From: UBA4615 sp044368415
GTDB lineage: Bacteria; Pseudomonadota; Gammaproteobacteria; Burkholderiales; Burkholderiaceae_E
Length of the DNA stretch: 64,000 nucleotides
NCBI GenBank assembly: GCA_044368415.1
Contig: JBIPLJ010000016.1
Location: 9,773-73,772, forward strand
Direction of reading: 5' to 3'
Position numbers and translations under genes: made by a program
Shown here: one piece after another, positions 47,050 to 55,519 of the stretch
Numbering within the stretch: position 1 is the stretch's first letter
Layout: every line of letters starts with the position of its first letter
The notes under the pieces: model-generated
The model's database searches: none
Told to the model about the DNA's origin: nothing
The model's input: the letters and a program-made list of their open reading frames with translations, nothing else

Positions 47050-47738
47050 CAGTGCGCGCGCCGCGGCTGCGCGCGCGAGCCGTGATCATCGACCTCGATG
47101 GCACGCTGCTCGACACCGCCGCTGACCTGGCTGCGGCGGTCAACCTCATGCTCGCCGAGCTCGGTCGCCCGGTGCTGCCCGAGGCGGCGGTCGCGGCCTA
47201 CGTCGGCAAGGGCGCCGAGGTGCTGGTGCACCGCGCCCTCGGCGGCGGGCTCGATGCCCGGGTCGACGCCGCCATGCACCAGCGCGGCCTTCATGCGTTC
47301 CTGCGCCACTACCGCCAGACGAACGGTCAGCATGCGCGCGCCTACGAGGGCGTGCACGAGGGGCTGGCCGCGATGCGCGGCAAGGGGCTGAGGCTGGCCT
47401 GTGTGACCAACAAGCCGCAGGCCTTCGCCGATCCGCTGCTCGAACTCTGCGGCCTTCGCGAGGCCTTCGAGCTGGTGCTCGGGGGCGACGCGCTGCCGCT
47501 CAAGAAACCCGACCCGGCCCCGATGCGGCATGCCGCGCGGGCTCTCGGCGCCACGCCCGCAGAGGTGGTCGCGATCGGCGACTCGGTCAACGACGCGCTC
47601 GCCGCGCGGGCCGCCGGGATGGCCGTCCTCGCCGTGCCCTACGGCTACAACGAGGGCCGCGACGTCCGGACGCTGGACGTGGATGGTATAGTCAGTTCGC
47701 TCCTCGAGGCCGCCGCGCTGATCGACCCGATCGCCTGA
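47046..47738 (+). CDS. gph: Phosphoglycolate phosphatase
   Basis: This 230-aa HAD-family phosphatase has motif I IIDLDGTLLDTAAD, motif II CVTNKP, motif III KKPDPAP and motif IV AIGDSVNDALAA. It removes phosphate from 2-phosphoglycolate. The start overlaps the rpe stop. Its 3' end is 50 nt upstream of the candidate trp leader. Confidence 0.95.
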   Translation: MTVRAPRLRARAVIIDLDGTLLDTAADLAAAVNLMLAELGRPVLPEAAVAAYVGKGAEVLVHRALGGGLDARVDAAMHQRGLHAFLRHYRQTNGQHARAYEGVHEGLAAMRGKGLRLACVTNKPQAFADPLLELCGLREAFELVLGGDALPLKKPDPAPMRHAARALGATPAEVVAIGDSVNDALAARAAGMAVLAVPYGYNEGRDVRTLDVDGIVSSLLEAAALIDPIA

Positions 47739-47788
47739 TGCGGCCCCGACGGACCCCCGGCCGAACCCCGAGCGCAGCACACACGACC

Positions 47789-47857
47789 ATGCATCGCCCG
47801 AACGACTTCGTCTTCGTCAGGACCTGGCAGTCCTGCCTGTGGCGGCGCCGGACCTGA
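47789..47857 (+). CDS. trpL: Candidate trp leader peptide (22 aa, two Trp codons)
   Basis: ATG 47789 to TGA 47855-47857 encodes MHRPNDFVFVRTWQSCLWRR plus two residues. Two of 22 codons are Trp (TGG), both near the end, just before a stable hairpin; this is the logic of Trp attenuation. No strong Shine-Dalgarno is visible, which weakens the call. It sits 85 nt upstream of trpE. Confidence 0.5.
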   Translation: MHRPNDFVFVRTWQSCLWRRRT

Positions 47858-47925
47858 TCCGCGCCGCCCGCGACCGCGCGCCACGCCCGGTCGACGAATC
47901 GTTCCAACGCCCGCCCGACGCGGGC
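47841..47925 (+). promoter_or_regulatory. Candidate trp attenuator: three mutually exclusive stems
   Basis: Stem A pairs GGCGGCGC (47841-47848, right after the second Trp codon) with GCGCCGCC (47861-47868). Stem B pairs GCCCGCG (47866-47872) with CGCGGGC (47919-47925). Stem C pairs GCCCGC (47909-47914) with GCGGGC (47920-47925). A excludes B and B excludes C, the 1:2, 2:3, 3:4 scheme of attenuators. No T-run follows stem C, so it may act on the trpE ribosome binding site (47932-47938) or with Rho. High GC makes chance pairing likely enough to need testing. Confidence 0.45.
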
Positions 47926-47942
47926 TGACCCGAGAGGGATGC

Positions 47943-49463
47943 ATGACAGAGATCGAATTCCGGGCGCTCGCCGCCCAGGGCTACAACCGCATCCCGCTGC
48001 TGGCCGAGTGCCTGGCGGACCTCGACACGCCGCTGTCGCTGTACGTCAAGCTGATCGATCGCAGCAAGCGCGCCAACAGCTTCCTGCTCGAGTCGGTCGT
48101 CGGCGGCGAGCGCTTCGGGCGCTACTCGTTCATCGGGCTGCCGGCCCGCACGCTGCTGCGCGCCAACGGCGACGCGATCGAGGTCGTGCGCGACGGTGTT
48201 GTCGTCGAGACGCACACCGGCGACCCCCTCGAGTTCGTCCGCGCCTTCCACGCGCGCTTCAAGGTCGCGCTGCGGCCCGGCCTGCCGCGATTCCCGGGCG
48301 GCCTTGCCGGCTATTTCGGCTACGACGTCGTACGCTTCATCGAGCCGCGACTCGGCCCCGCGCGCAAGCCCGACCCGATCGGCACCCCCGACGTGTTGAT
48401 GCTGCTGGTCGACGAGCTGGCCATCGTCGACAACCTGCGCGGCAAGCTCTACCTGCTCGTCTATGCCGACCCGTCGCAGCCCGACGCCTTCGCCCGCGGC
48501 CGGCGCCGGCTTCGAGAGTTGCAGGCGCGCCTCGTGCAGCCGGCGGTCGAGCCCGAGGACAAGGCGCTGCCCGAAGGCGAGATCCGCCGCGAATTCGCCC
48601 ACGACGATTACATCGCCGCGGTCGCGCGCGCCAAGGCGTACATCGTCGCCGGCGACGTGATGCAGGTGCAGGTCGGTCAGTGCCTGAGGAAGCCCTTCGT
48701 GCACTCGCCGCTGTCGCTGTACCGCGCTCTGCGCTCGATCAATCCGTCGCCCTACATGTACTACTACGACTTCGGCGGCTTCCAGGTGATCGGGGCCTCG
48801 CCCGAGATCCTCGTGCGCCAGGAGGCCGTCGAGGTCAGCGACGCCGAGGGCCGCGTGTCGACGCGGGGCACCAAGGTCACCATCCGGCCGATCGCCGGCA
48901 CGCGTCGGCGGGGCCTCACGCCCACGCAGGACGATGCGCTCGCCGCCGAACTGCTCGCCGACCCTAAGGAGCGCGCCGAGCACCTGATGCTCATCGATCT
49001 CGCGCGCAACGACATCGGCCGCATCGCCGAGATCGGCAGCGTGAAGGTCACCGACCGCATGGTCATCGAGAAGTACTCGCATGTGCAGCACATCGTCTCG
49101 AACGTCGAGGGCATGCTCGTACCCGGGCTCGATGCGATCGACGTGCTGCGCGCGACCTTCCCGGCCGGCACGCTCACCGGCGCACCCAAGGTCCGCGCGA
49201 TGGAGATCATCGACGAGCTCGAGCCGGTCAAGCGCGGCATCTACGGCGGGGCCTGCGGCTACCTGTCGTGGTCGGGCGAGATGGACGTCGCCATCGCGAT
49301 CCGCACCGGCGTGCTCAAGGACGGCATGCTGAACGTGCAGGCCGCCGCCGGCGTCGTCTACGACTCCGTGCCCGAGGCCGAGTTCCAGGAGACCGAGGTC
49401 AAGGCACGGGCGGTGCTGCGGGCAGCCGAGCTCGTCGAGGAAGGCTTCACGCGCGAGCTCTGA
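47943..49463 (+). CDS. trpE: Anthranilate synthase component I
   Basis: The product is 506 aa, single-subunit TrpE. The N-terminal domain carries the feedback site (NSFLLESVVGGERFGRYSFIG). The chorismate-binding domain has GDVMQVQVGQ, GASPEILVR, STRGTKVTIRPIAGTRRRG, LIDLARNDIGRIA and VEGMLVPGLDAIDVLRATFPAGTLTGAPK, followed by GACGYLSW. It makes anthranilate from chorismate with TrpG glutaminase. Unlike the usual arrangement, trpG does not follow directly but lies 3.57 kb away. Confidence 0.97.
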   Translation: MTEIEFRALAAQGYNRIPLLAECLADLDTPLSLYVKLIDRSKRANSFLLESVVGGERFGRYSFIGLPARTLLRANGDAIEVVRDGVVVETHTGDPLEFVRAFHARFKVALRPGLPRFPGGLAGYFGYDVVRFIEPRLGPARKPDPIGTPDVLMLLVDELAIVDNLRGKLYLLVYADPSQPDAFARGRRRLRELQARLVQPAVEPEDKALPEGEIRREFAHDDYIAAVARAKAYIVAGDVMQVQVGQCLRKPFVHSPLSLYRALRSINPSPYMYYYDFGGFQVIGASPEILVRQEAVEVSDAEGRVSTRGTKVTIRPIAGTRRRGLTPTQDDALAAELLADPKERAEHLMLIDLARNDIGRIAEIGSVKVTDRMVIEKYSHVQHIVSNVEGMLVPGLDAIDVLRATFPAGTLTGAPKVRAMEIIDELEPVKRGIYGGACGYLSWSGEMDVAIAIRTGVLKDGMLNVQAAAGVVYDSVPEAEFQETEVKARAVLRAAELVEEGFTREL

Positions 49464-49486
49464 TCGTGCGGTCCGGTGCGGCGTGT

Positions 49487-50095
49487 TCAGCGCGGCCGTG
49501 CGAGCACCATGCCCCAGTAGGTCCGGTAGGTGTTCGACGAGGTGCCCGGGATCTGCACCACGCCCAGGTCCACGAAGGTGCCATTCATCACGTTCACGCA
49601 GTGCCCCGGGCTGTCGAGCCAGCCCTGCACCACCGCCGCCATGTCGGTGTAGCCGGCGGCGATGTTCTCGCCCACGGTCGACCAGCCGTACCCAGTGGCG
49701 GTGAGGCGTTCCCCGACCGACGAGCCGCCCGAGCCGGTGTGGCTGAAGAGGTTGTTCTGCTGCAGGTACTCGGCCTGGGTGCGCGCCGCCTGCTCGGTCT
49801 GCGTGTTCCAGGCGAGCGGGCCGACCGCGGGATAGGCGACCGGTCCGCAGTTCCGGGCGACCGCGCGCGCGGCGTTCAGCAGCTCGAGCATCCGGTCCGA
49901 GAAAGCCTTGTCGACCGTCGATCCGATCGAGGCGGGACTGGCGGCCGCCGCGAGTCCGGTGGGCGTCGGTGCCGGGGACCCGGACGCGCTGACCGCCGAG
50001 CTTTCTCCTGAGCCGCCACCGCCGCCGCAGGCCGCGAGCGTCGTCGCGACCGTCGCCATCGCCGCTGTCCTGCGTAACCCGCTGTACCGCCTCAT
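49487..50095 (-). CDS. CAP/SCP-domain lipoprotein
   Basis: The product is 202 aa. A lipobox TTLAACGG is followed by a Gly run and a Ser/Ala/Pro linker. Residues 65-200 form a CAP (SCP/PR-1-like) domain: LLNAARAVARNCG, LAWNTQTEQAARTQAEYL, FSHTGSGGSSVGERL, GENIAAGYTDMAAVVQGWLDSPGHCVNVMNG and GMVLARP. The His and Glu residues of the CAP cavity are present. Such bacterial proteins are secreted, with unknown roles. It runs against trpE and is the first gene of the DNA that splits the trp genes. Confidence 0.88.
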   Translation of the reverse strand: MRRYSGLRRTAAMATVATTLAACGGGGGSGESSAVSASGSPAPTPTGLAAAASPASIGSTVDKAFSDRMLELLNAARAVARNCGPVAYPAVGPLAWNTQTEQAARTQAEYLQQNNLFSHTGSGGSSVGERLTATGYGWSTVGENIAAGYTDMAAVVQGWLDSPGHCVNVMNGTFVDLGVVQIPGTSSNTYRTYWGMVLARPR

Positions 50096-50297
50096 TGCCC
50101 GCTTCCGGAACCGTTCCGGTCATCACGCTAACGCGAGCAAAAGCGCGCAGTCCCGGCGTCCGGGCGGGTGTCCGACTGGTGGTCGACCGCCCGGGGCGGG
50201 CGGCCGAAGACGTGCGGCGACGCATCAGCACAACGGCTGGCCCGGCCTCTTTCGAAGCCCGTGCGGCGCTCGCCTAGGCCGCTCTCGCCGAGCCCGC

Positions 50298-50558
50298 CTA
50301 CAGGAAAGTGACGAAGACGCCGCCCTCGCGGCCGGCCTCGCGCATGAGTTCGGCCAGATCGCCGTCGGCGCGTCGGTCGGCGTGCATCGCGCGCAGCGCC
50401 GGCAACTGGGCCGCGCCCACGTGGCCGTCTCGTCCGCCGATCATCGTTTCCAACGCCGCCGCCGCGACCGCGCTCAGATGGATCGGGATCGCATGCGGCG
50501 GCACGCCCTCTGTCCCGCGGGTGACGGGTTTCGATCCGGACAGGGCGAGGGCGGGCAT
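50298..50558 (-). CDS. Possible small protein of unknown function
   Basis: This 86-aa frame begins MPALALSGSKPVTRG and has mixed composition (AIPIHLSAVAAAALETMIGG, AELMREAGREGGVFVTFL) that looks more protein-like than shadow frames. No ribosome binding site or known motif is visible. The flanking 50096-50297 and 50559-50705 hold nothing I can identify. Confidence 0.3.
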   Translation of the reverse strand: MPALALSGSKPVTRGTEGVPPHAIPIHLSAVAAAALETMIGGRDGHVGAAQLPALRAMHADRRADGDLAELMREAGREGGVFVTFL

Positions 50559-50705
50559 GTCAGTGGGCAGGCGGGTCAGTGACGTTATGAATAGCGTAAC
50601 GCCCGACCCCTCCTTGCGCGATCCCGAGCAGGCCGGATGGTATGCCCGCGCGGCCGTGTGGTGGCCGCAAGGGCACCCACCACCGGGCTCTGTCGTCGGT
50701 TGTAC

Positions 50706-50945
50706 TCAGCCCGGGTGGGGGCGCCGGCAGAGCATGCCCAGCCGCCCGTTCGGGATGCAGACCATGCTGTCGCAGCAGGTGCGCGAGGTGTCGCAGGTCT
50801 GCGCTTCGGACACACACATCGCTCCGGCCGGCCCGGCGGGCAGGAGCCCGCTCGGGGGAGTCGGCGCATCGGCCTGGAACGTGATCGGTGTGCTGCAGCC
50901 ACCGAGCAGCAGGAAGAGCGCTGCGGTGATCGCGAATTTCGACAT
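50706..50945 (-). CDS. Small cysteine-rich lipoprotein with knottin-like Cys spacing
   Basis: The product is 79 aa. A lipoprotein signal ends in LLLGGC (Cys17). After a Pro/Ala/Gly spacer, six cysteines (44, 51, 57, 58, 63, 73) have the spacing C-x6-C-x5-C-C-x4-C-x9-C, the classical inhibitor-cystine-knot framework. AGAGGAG lies 6 nt upstream of ATG, an excellent ribosome binding site, so translation is very likely. The lipid anchor would place the disulfide-rich head on the periplasmic side or outer membrane. No function is known to me; toxin, protease inhibitor or adhesion module are all open. Confidence 0.75.
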   Translation of the reverse strand: MSKFAITAALFLLLGGCSTPITFQADAPTPPSGLLPAGPAGAMCVSEAQTCDTSRTCCDSMVCIPNGRLGMLCRRPHPG

Positions 50946-51209
50946 GGTGACTCCTCTGGACTGGGATGCGCGGGACGCTCACGCCCGGGCGGCGCGCGTC
51001 TGGCCGTCCGCGGGCGCGGCGGCCCGCGGCCGACCCCTCCATCGTACCGGCTCCGGTCTCTCCGCTTGGTGACACCTGTAGCGCGCTCGGCGTCTTGCCG
51101 ATGGCTGGAGTCCGCGTCGGATCGCGGCGCATCAATCGATACCGCCGACCCCGTCACTGCCATCGCCACCGTACGCCGAGCAGGGCGTCCGCCATGCCAA
51201 GGGTGATTA
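50946..51209. other. Intergenic region upstream of the AAA ATPase gene
   Basis: GC-rich up to about 51195, then abruptly AT-rich (51200-51265). The change marks a likely boundary of acquired DNA. No gene is evident in 50946-51209. Confidence 0.45.
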
Positions 51210-51237
51210 TTGACTTTTATCATAGGAAAAGTAAATT
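51210..51237 (+). promoter_or_regulatory. Sigma-70-like promoter of the AAA ATPase gene
   Basis: TTGACT (51210-51215) and TAAATT (51232-51237) are separated by 16 bp in an AT-rich block unlike the rest of the window. A direct GATACA repeat occurs just downstream (51241 and 51259). Confidence 0.55.
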
Positions 51238-51264
51238 ACGGATACACAGATACTTTGCGATACA

Positions 51265-52473
51265 GTGATCCACTTCCCCCGTGAAGCTCTGGCGTCAGAA
51301 CTCGTGACAGCACTGCGGGGCCAAGCCGTCTTCGGCGACGCGCATAACGGCCTGTTCTTGGCCGCACCCCGTCGAACGGGCAAGTCCACCTTCCTGCAGG
51401 CCGACCTGAAGCCGGCGCTCGAGGCAGCCGGCGCAGTAGTGGCCTACGTAGACTTGTGGGCCGACCCCCGGCGCGACCCCGGCGCGCTGATCGCAGATGC
51501 CATCGCACGCGCGCTGGCACCGAGGCTGGGGGGGCTGAGGCGGGCGGCCAAGGCGGCTGGCTTGGACAGCGTGACGATCACCGGCACACTGAAGATCGAC
51601 GTCAGCAAGATCGGCAAGATCGACGGTGTGACCCTGCCCGATGCCTTGCATGCGTTGCACGAGGCCGCCCAGGCGCCGGTGGCCCTGATCATCGACGAGG
51701 CGCAACATGCGCTCACCAGCGAGGCCGGTGAGGCCACGATGTCGGCGTTGAAGTCCGCCCGAGATCAGCTCAACCGGCCGGGAGAGGTGAGCCTGATGCT
51801 GGTGATGTCAGGCTCCGATCGCGACAGGCTGCTGCGTCTGGTCAACACCAACGGCGCGCCGTTCTACGGCTCGCAGATCTCGCGCATGCCGCCATTGGGC
51901 CCGGACTTCATCGACCATGTGTCGCGCCTCGTCGTTGCACAGCTGCCCGACTTGGCGCCGGTGGACACATCGATACTCGCCCAGGCCTTCGAGCGGTTCG
52001 GCCATAGGCCTCAGTTCTTCATGGAAGCGCTGGGCCAGGCGCTGAGCCCACTGTCGGGGCTGCAAGGCGTACGCTTCGAGCGGGCCATGCTCGAAGCCGC
52101 GAGCCGCCGCCAGGAAGACGACGAGGCGCAGATGGCGTCCGAGTACTTCGCGCTCAGGCCCCTGGAGCAGGCAGTGTTATGGCGCTTGCTGGAGCAGCGG
52201 TCGCGCTTTCGGCCCTACGACGGCGACGCCCTGCGCTTCTACCGCGATCGTGTGCCCGGCAAGGTCACCCCGCAGATGGCGCAGCGCGCGCTCGAATCAC
52301 TGCGCCAGCGCACGCCTGCCTTGGTGTGGAAGTCAGCCCGCGGTGAGTACGCCGTGGACGACGCTGCCATGTACCGCTGGTTTGAGCAGCACCTGCGCGC
52401 AGGCAGTTGGCCGCCTCAGGATCCACAGGGTGAGTTGATGCTGCCCGATGACGAGGCCGACCCGAAACCATGA
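51265..52473 (+). CDS. AAA ATPase linked to a type I restriction remnant
   Basis: The product is 402 aa. Walker A is APRRTGKST (Lys40), Walker B LIIDEAQH (Asp144-Glu145), with a sensor-like LMLVMSGSDRDRL and a C-terminal winged-helix-like region (RPLEQAVLWRLLEQRSRF). It resembles Orc1/Cdc6- or STAND-type ATP-binding proteins encoded next to restriction systems. The start is GTG 51265; TAA 51232 closes the frame upstream and no ribosome binding site is evident. It overlaps the truncated hsd ORF by ATGA, so it was co-translated with the lost modification gene. The reading frame itself is intact. Confidence 0.75.
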   Translation: MIHFPREALASELVTALRGQAVFGDAHNGLFLAAPRRTGKSTFLQADLKPALEAAGAVVAYVDLWADPRRDPGALIADAIARALAPRLGGLRRAAKAAGLDSVTITGTLKIDVSKIGKIDGVTLPDALHALHEAAQAPVALIIDEAQHALTSEAGEATMSALKSARDQLNRPGEVSLMLVMSGSDRDRLLRLVNTNGAPFYGSQISRMPPLGPDFIDHVSRLVVAQLPDLAPVDTSILAQAFERFGHRPQFFMEALGQALSPLSGLQGVRFERAMLEAASRRQEDDEAQMASEYFALRPLEQAVLWRLLEQRSRFRPYDGDALRFYRDRVPGKVTPQMAQRALESLRQRTPALVWKSARGEYAVDDAAMYRWFEQHLRAGSWPPQDPQGELMLPDDEADPKP

Positions 52474-52688
52474 TCGACGACATCAAGAAAGCGCTTTGGG
52501 CGACCGCCGACAAGCTGCGCGCCAACATGGATGCTGCCGAGTACAAGCACCTTGTGCTCGGCCTCATCTTCGTCAAGTATATCTCCGACACCTTTCAGGC
52601 CAAGCGAGCCGAGCTGACCGACCAGCAGGATGCGGCGGTGGAACTGGTGCTGCAGCAGGCGAAGGCGCTTCGAGAGGCTTGGACGTAG
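52470..52688 (+). pseudogene. Type I restriction scar: HsdM start joined to an HsdR-like end
   Basis: This 72-aa ORF starts MIDDIKKALWATADKLRANM and EYKHLVLGLIFVKYISDTFQ, a textbook HsdM N-terminus. After about residue 48 it switches to LTDQQDAAVELVLQQAKALR and ends, which resembles the last helix of HsdR subunits (QAEXLXEXW-type ends). HsdM is normally about 500 aa. The simplest reading is an internal deletion removing most of hsdM, hsdS and hsdR. The HsdM half is clear; the HsdR half is from memory. Confidence 0.7.
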
Positions 52689-52722
52689 CACCTTATCTCG
52701 ACGATGACACGCAACGATTCGA

Positions 52723-52734
52723 GTTCTCGAGAAC
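52723..52734. repeat. 12-bp perfect palindrome
   Basis: GTTCTCGAGAAC lies 35 nt after the hsd scar ORF in otherwise gene-free sequence. It could be a binding site or chance. Confidence 0.4.
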
Positions 52735-52819
52735 GATGACGTTGGCAAACCCTTCGGACTCGCTGCCCGTGCTGCACTGTCCCGGGAACGCGCTCGCGCA
52801 GTAGGCCATAATCCTCGGC

Positions 52820-52885
52820 ATGTTCGAGAAGCTCTTTTCCTCGGCTGCACCCTACGGTTGGCATTGGCGTAAGCCATCGACCTGA
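52820..52885 (+). CDS. Possible second Trp-containing leader ORF upstream of trpG
   Basis: A 21-codon ORF (MFEKLFSSAAPYGWHWRKPS plus one) contains a Trp-x-Trp pair near its end. Eleven nt after its stop a GCGCCC/GGGCGC hairpin (52896-52911) follows. The distance to trpG is about 150 nt. A CATAAT at 52807-52812 may be a -10. It could be an attenuator leader for the detached trpGDC, or a chance ORF. Confidence 0.3.
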   Translation: MFEKLFSSAAPYGWHWRKPST

Positions 52886-52957
52886 CCGACCTATCGCGCC
52901 CGCCCGGGCGCCCCAGTCCCCACCCAGCACGTCGCGCCGGCCTCGCCAGCGACAGAA

Positions 52958-53029
52958 AAAGCGGGTGTCAAAGCGGGTGTGAAACATGGGTGATTGGTAA
53001 AAACACCCAATGTAATCAATAGGATAGAG
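52958..53029 (+). promoter_or_regulatory. AT-rich region with direct repeats before trpG
   Basis: AAAGCGGGTGT occurs twice (52958-52968 and 52970-52980). It is followed by an AT-rich stretch containing TTGGTA (52994-52999) and the interleaved inverted repeat GGGTG...CACCC and ATTGG...CCAAT (52989-53011). A promoter for the separated trpGDC is expected here; I cannot fix the -10. Confidence 0.4.
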
Positions 53030-53034
53030 TGCAA

Positions 53035-53598
<564 letters not shown>

Positions 53599-53640
53599 GC
53601 CGGGCCGCCCGACGACCCCCCGAACTCCAGAGACCGAACC

Positions 53641-54687
53641 ATGTCGATCACCCCCCAGGAAGCGCTGCAGCGGACCATCGAGCACCGCGAGATCTTCCAC
53701 GACGAGATGCTCAGTCTGATGCGGATGATCATGAGCGGCGAGATGTCGCCCGCGATGACCGGCGCGATCCTCACCGGGCTGCGCGTCAAGAAAGAGACCA
53801 TCGGCGAGATCGCCGCGGCCGCGCAGGTGATGCGCGAGTTCTCGACCAAGGTCGAGGTCCCGTCGATGCCTCACTTCGTCGACATCGTCGGCACCGGCGG
53901 CGACGGTTCGCACACCTTCAACATCTCCACCGCCTCGATGTTCGTCGCGGCTGCCGCAGGCGCCAAGGTCGCCAAGCACGGTAACCGCGGCGTGTCCTCC
54001 AAGTCCGGTGCGGCCGACGTGCTGGAGGCGCTCGGCGCCAACATCATGCTCGGCGCCCCGCAGGTCGCCGAATGCCTGGCCGAGACCGGCATCGGCTTCA
54101 TGTTCGCGCCGAACCACCATCCAGCGATGAAGAACGTCGCGCCCGTGCGCCGCGAACTCGGCGTGCGCACGATCTTCAACATTCTCGGCCCGCTCACCAA
54201 CCCGGCGTCGGCGCCGAATACCCTGATGGGCGTGTTCCACCCCGACCTGGTCGGCATCCAGGTCCGCGTGATGAGGCAGCTCGGCGCCGACCACGTGCTG
54301 GTGGTCTATGGCAAGGACGGCATGGACGAGGTCTCGCTCGGCGCGGCGACCATCGTCGGTGAGCTGAAGAACGGCGAGATCCGCGAGTACGAGATCCACC
54401 CCGAGGACTTCGGGCTGCAGATGGTGTCGAACCGCGGCCTGCGGGTCGCCGACGCCGCCGAGTCGAAGGCCATGCTGATCGAGGCGCTCGACAACCTGCC
54501 TGGCACGCCGCGCGAGATCGTCGCGCTCAACGCGGGCGCGGCGCTGTACGCGGCCAACCTCGTGGACTCGATCCCGGCCGGCATCGTGCGCGCCCAGGAG
54601 GTGATCGCCTCGGGCGCGGCCCGCGCCAAGCTCGAGGCCTTCGTCGCTTGCACCCGGCGCCTCGCGGCGCAGCAGCACACCGCCTGA
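53641..54687 (+). CDS. trpD: Anthranilate phosphoribosyltransferase
   Basis: The product is 348 aa with DIVGTGGDGSHTFNISTAS (PRPP loop), KHGNRGVSSKSGAADVLEALG and FAPNHHPAMKNVAPVRRELG. It transfers phosphoribose to anthranilate. It lies 42 nt after trpG and 10 nt before trpC. Confidence 0.97.
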   Translation: MSITPQEALQRTIEHREIFHDEMLSLMRMIMSGEMSPAMTGAILTGLRVKKETIGEIAAAAQVMREFSTKVEVPSMPHFVDIVGTGGDGSHTFNISTASMFVAAAAGAKVAKHGNRGVSSKSGAADVLEALGANIMLGAPQVAECLAETGIGFMFAPNHHPAMKNVAPVRRELGVRTIFNILGPLTNPASAPNTLMGVFHPDLVGIQVRVMRQLGADHVLVVYGKDGMDEVSLGAATIVGELKNGEIREYEIHPEDFGLQMVSNRGLRVADAAESKAMLIEALDNLPGTPREIVALNAGAALYAANLVDSIPAGIVRAQEVIASGAARAKLEAFVACTRRLAAQQHTA

Positions 54688-54697
54688 GGAGCCCGCG

Positions 54698-55507
54698 ATG
54701 TCCGATGTCCTGCAGCGCATCCTCGCGGTCAAGGCCGAGGAGATCGAGGCCGCCCGCGCGCGGATGCCGCTGGCCGCGCTCCGGCGCGACGCCGAGGCCG
54801 CCGGCCGCGGCGACGACCGCGCCCGCACCCTGCGCGGCTTCGAGGTCGCGCTGCGCGCCAAGATCGCGGCCCATCGTCCGGCGGTGATCGCTGAGGTCAA
54901 GAAGGCCAGCCCGAGCAAGGGCGTGCTGCGCGCCGACTTCGACCCGGCCGCGATCGCGGCGAGCTACGAGCGAGGCGGCGCGGCCTGCCTGTCGGTGCTG
55001 ACCGACGTGCGCTTCTTCCAGGGCGCGCCCGAGTACTTGCAGGCCGCGCGCGCGGCCTGTGCGCTGCCCGCTTTGCGCAAGGACTTCCTCATCGACGAGT
55101 ACCAGGTGTACGAGGCCCGCGCCTGGGGGGCCGACTGCGTGCTGCTGATCGTCGCCGCGCTCGATGACGCTCGGCTCGCCGCGCTCGAGGCCTGTGCGCT
55201 CGGCCTCGGCATGGACGTGCTGGTCGAGGTGCACGACGCGGCCGAGCTCGACCGCGCGCTGCGTCTGCGCACGCCGCTGCTCGGCATCAACAACCGCGAT
55301 CTGCGGACTTTCGAGGTCAGCCTCGACACCACGCTGTCACAACTGCACCGCATCCCGACCGACCGGCTCGTTGTCACCGAGAGCGGGATCCTGACGCAGG
55401 CCGACGTCGGCCGTATGCGCGAGGCGGGCGTCGGCGCGTTCCTCGTGGGCGAGGCGTTCATGCGGGCGCTGGATCCAGGAGCAGCGCTGGCGGCGATGTT
55501 CGGCTGA
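54698..55507 (+). CDS. trpC: Indole-3-glycerol phosphate synthase
   Basis: The product is 269 aa, a TIM barrel with EVKKASPSKGVLR, CLSVLTDVRFFQGA, LRKDFLIDEYQVYEA, LLGINNRDLRTFEVSL and TESGILTQADV. It is a monofunctional TrpC. Last gene of trpGDC. Confidence 0.97.
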   Translation: MSDVLQRILAVKAEEIEAARARMPLAALRRDAEAAGRGDDRARTLRGFEVALRAKIAAHRPAVIAEVKKASPSKGVLRADFDPAAIAASYERGGAACLSVLTDVRFFQGAPEYLQAARAACALPALRKDFLIDEYQVYEARAWGADCVLLIVAALDDARLAALEACALGLGMDVLVEVHDAAELDRALRLRTPLLGINNRDLRTFEVSLDTTLSQLHRIPTDRLVVTESGILTQADVGRMREAGVGAFLVGEAFMRALDPGAALAAMFG

Positions 55508-55519
55508 GCGGGCACCGAC

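Noticed and set aside
47687..47692. TATAGT as the -10 of a trp promoter inside gph
   Set aside because: No -35 at a workable distance; left out of the feature list.
47817..50231. 804-codon minus-strand frame covering trpE
   Set aside because: Shadow of trpE; its end only coincides with the CAP lipoprotein region in a different frame.
52595..52987. 130-codon minus-strand frame (MFHTRFDTRFFC...) between hsd scar and trpG
   Set aside because: Begins in the direct repeats and runs antisense through the scar; composition is not protein-like beyond the first dozen residues.
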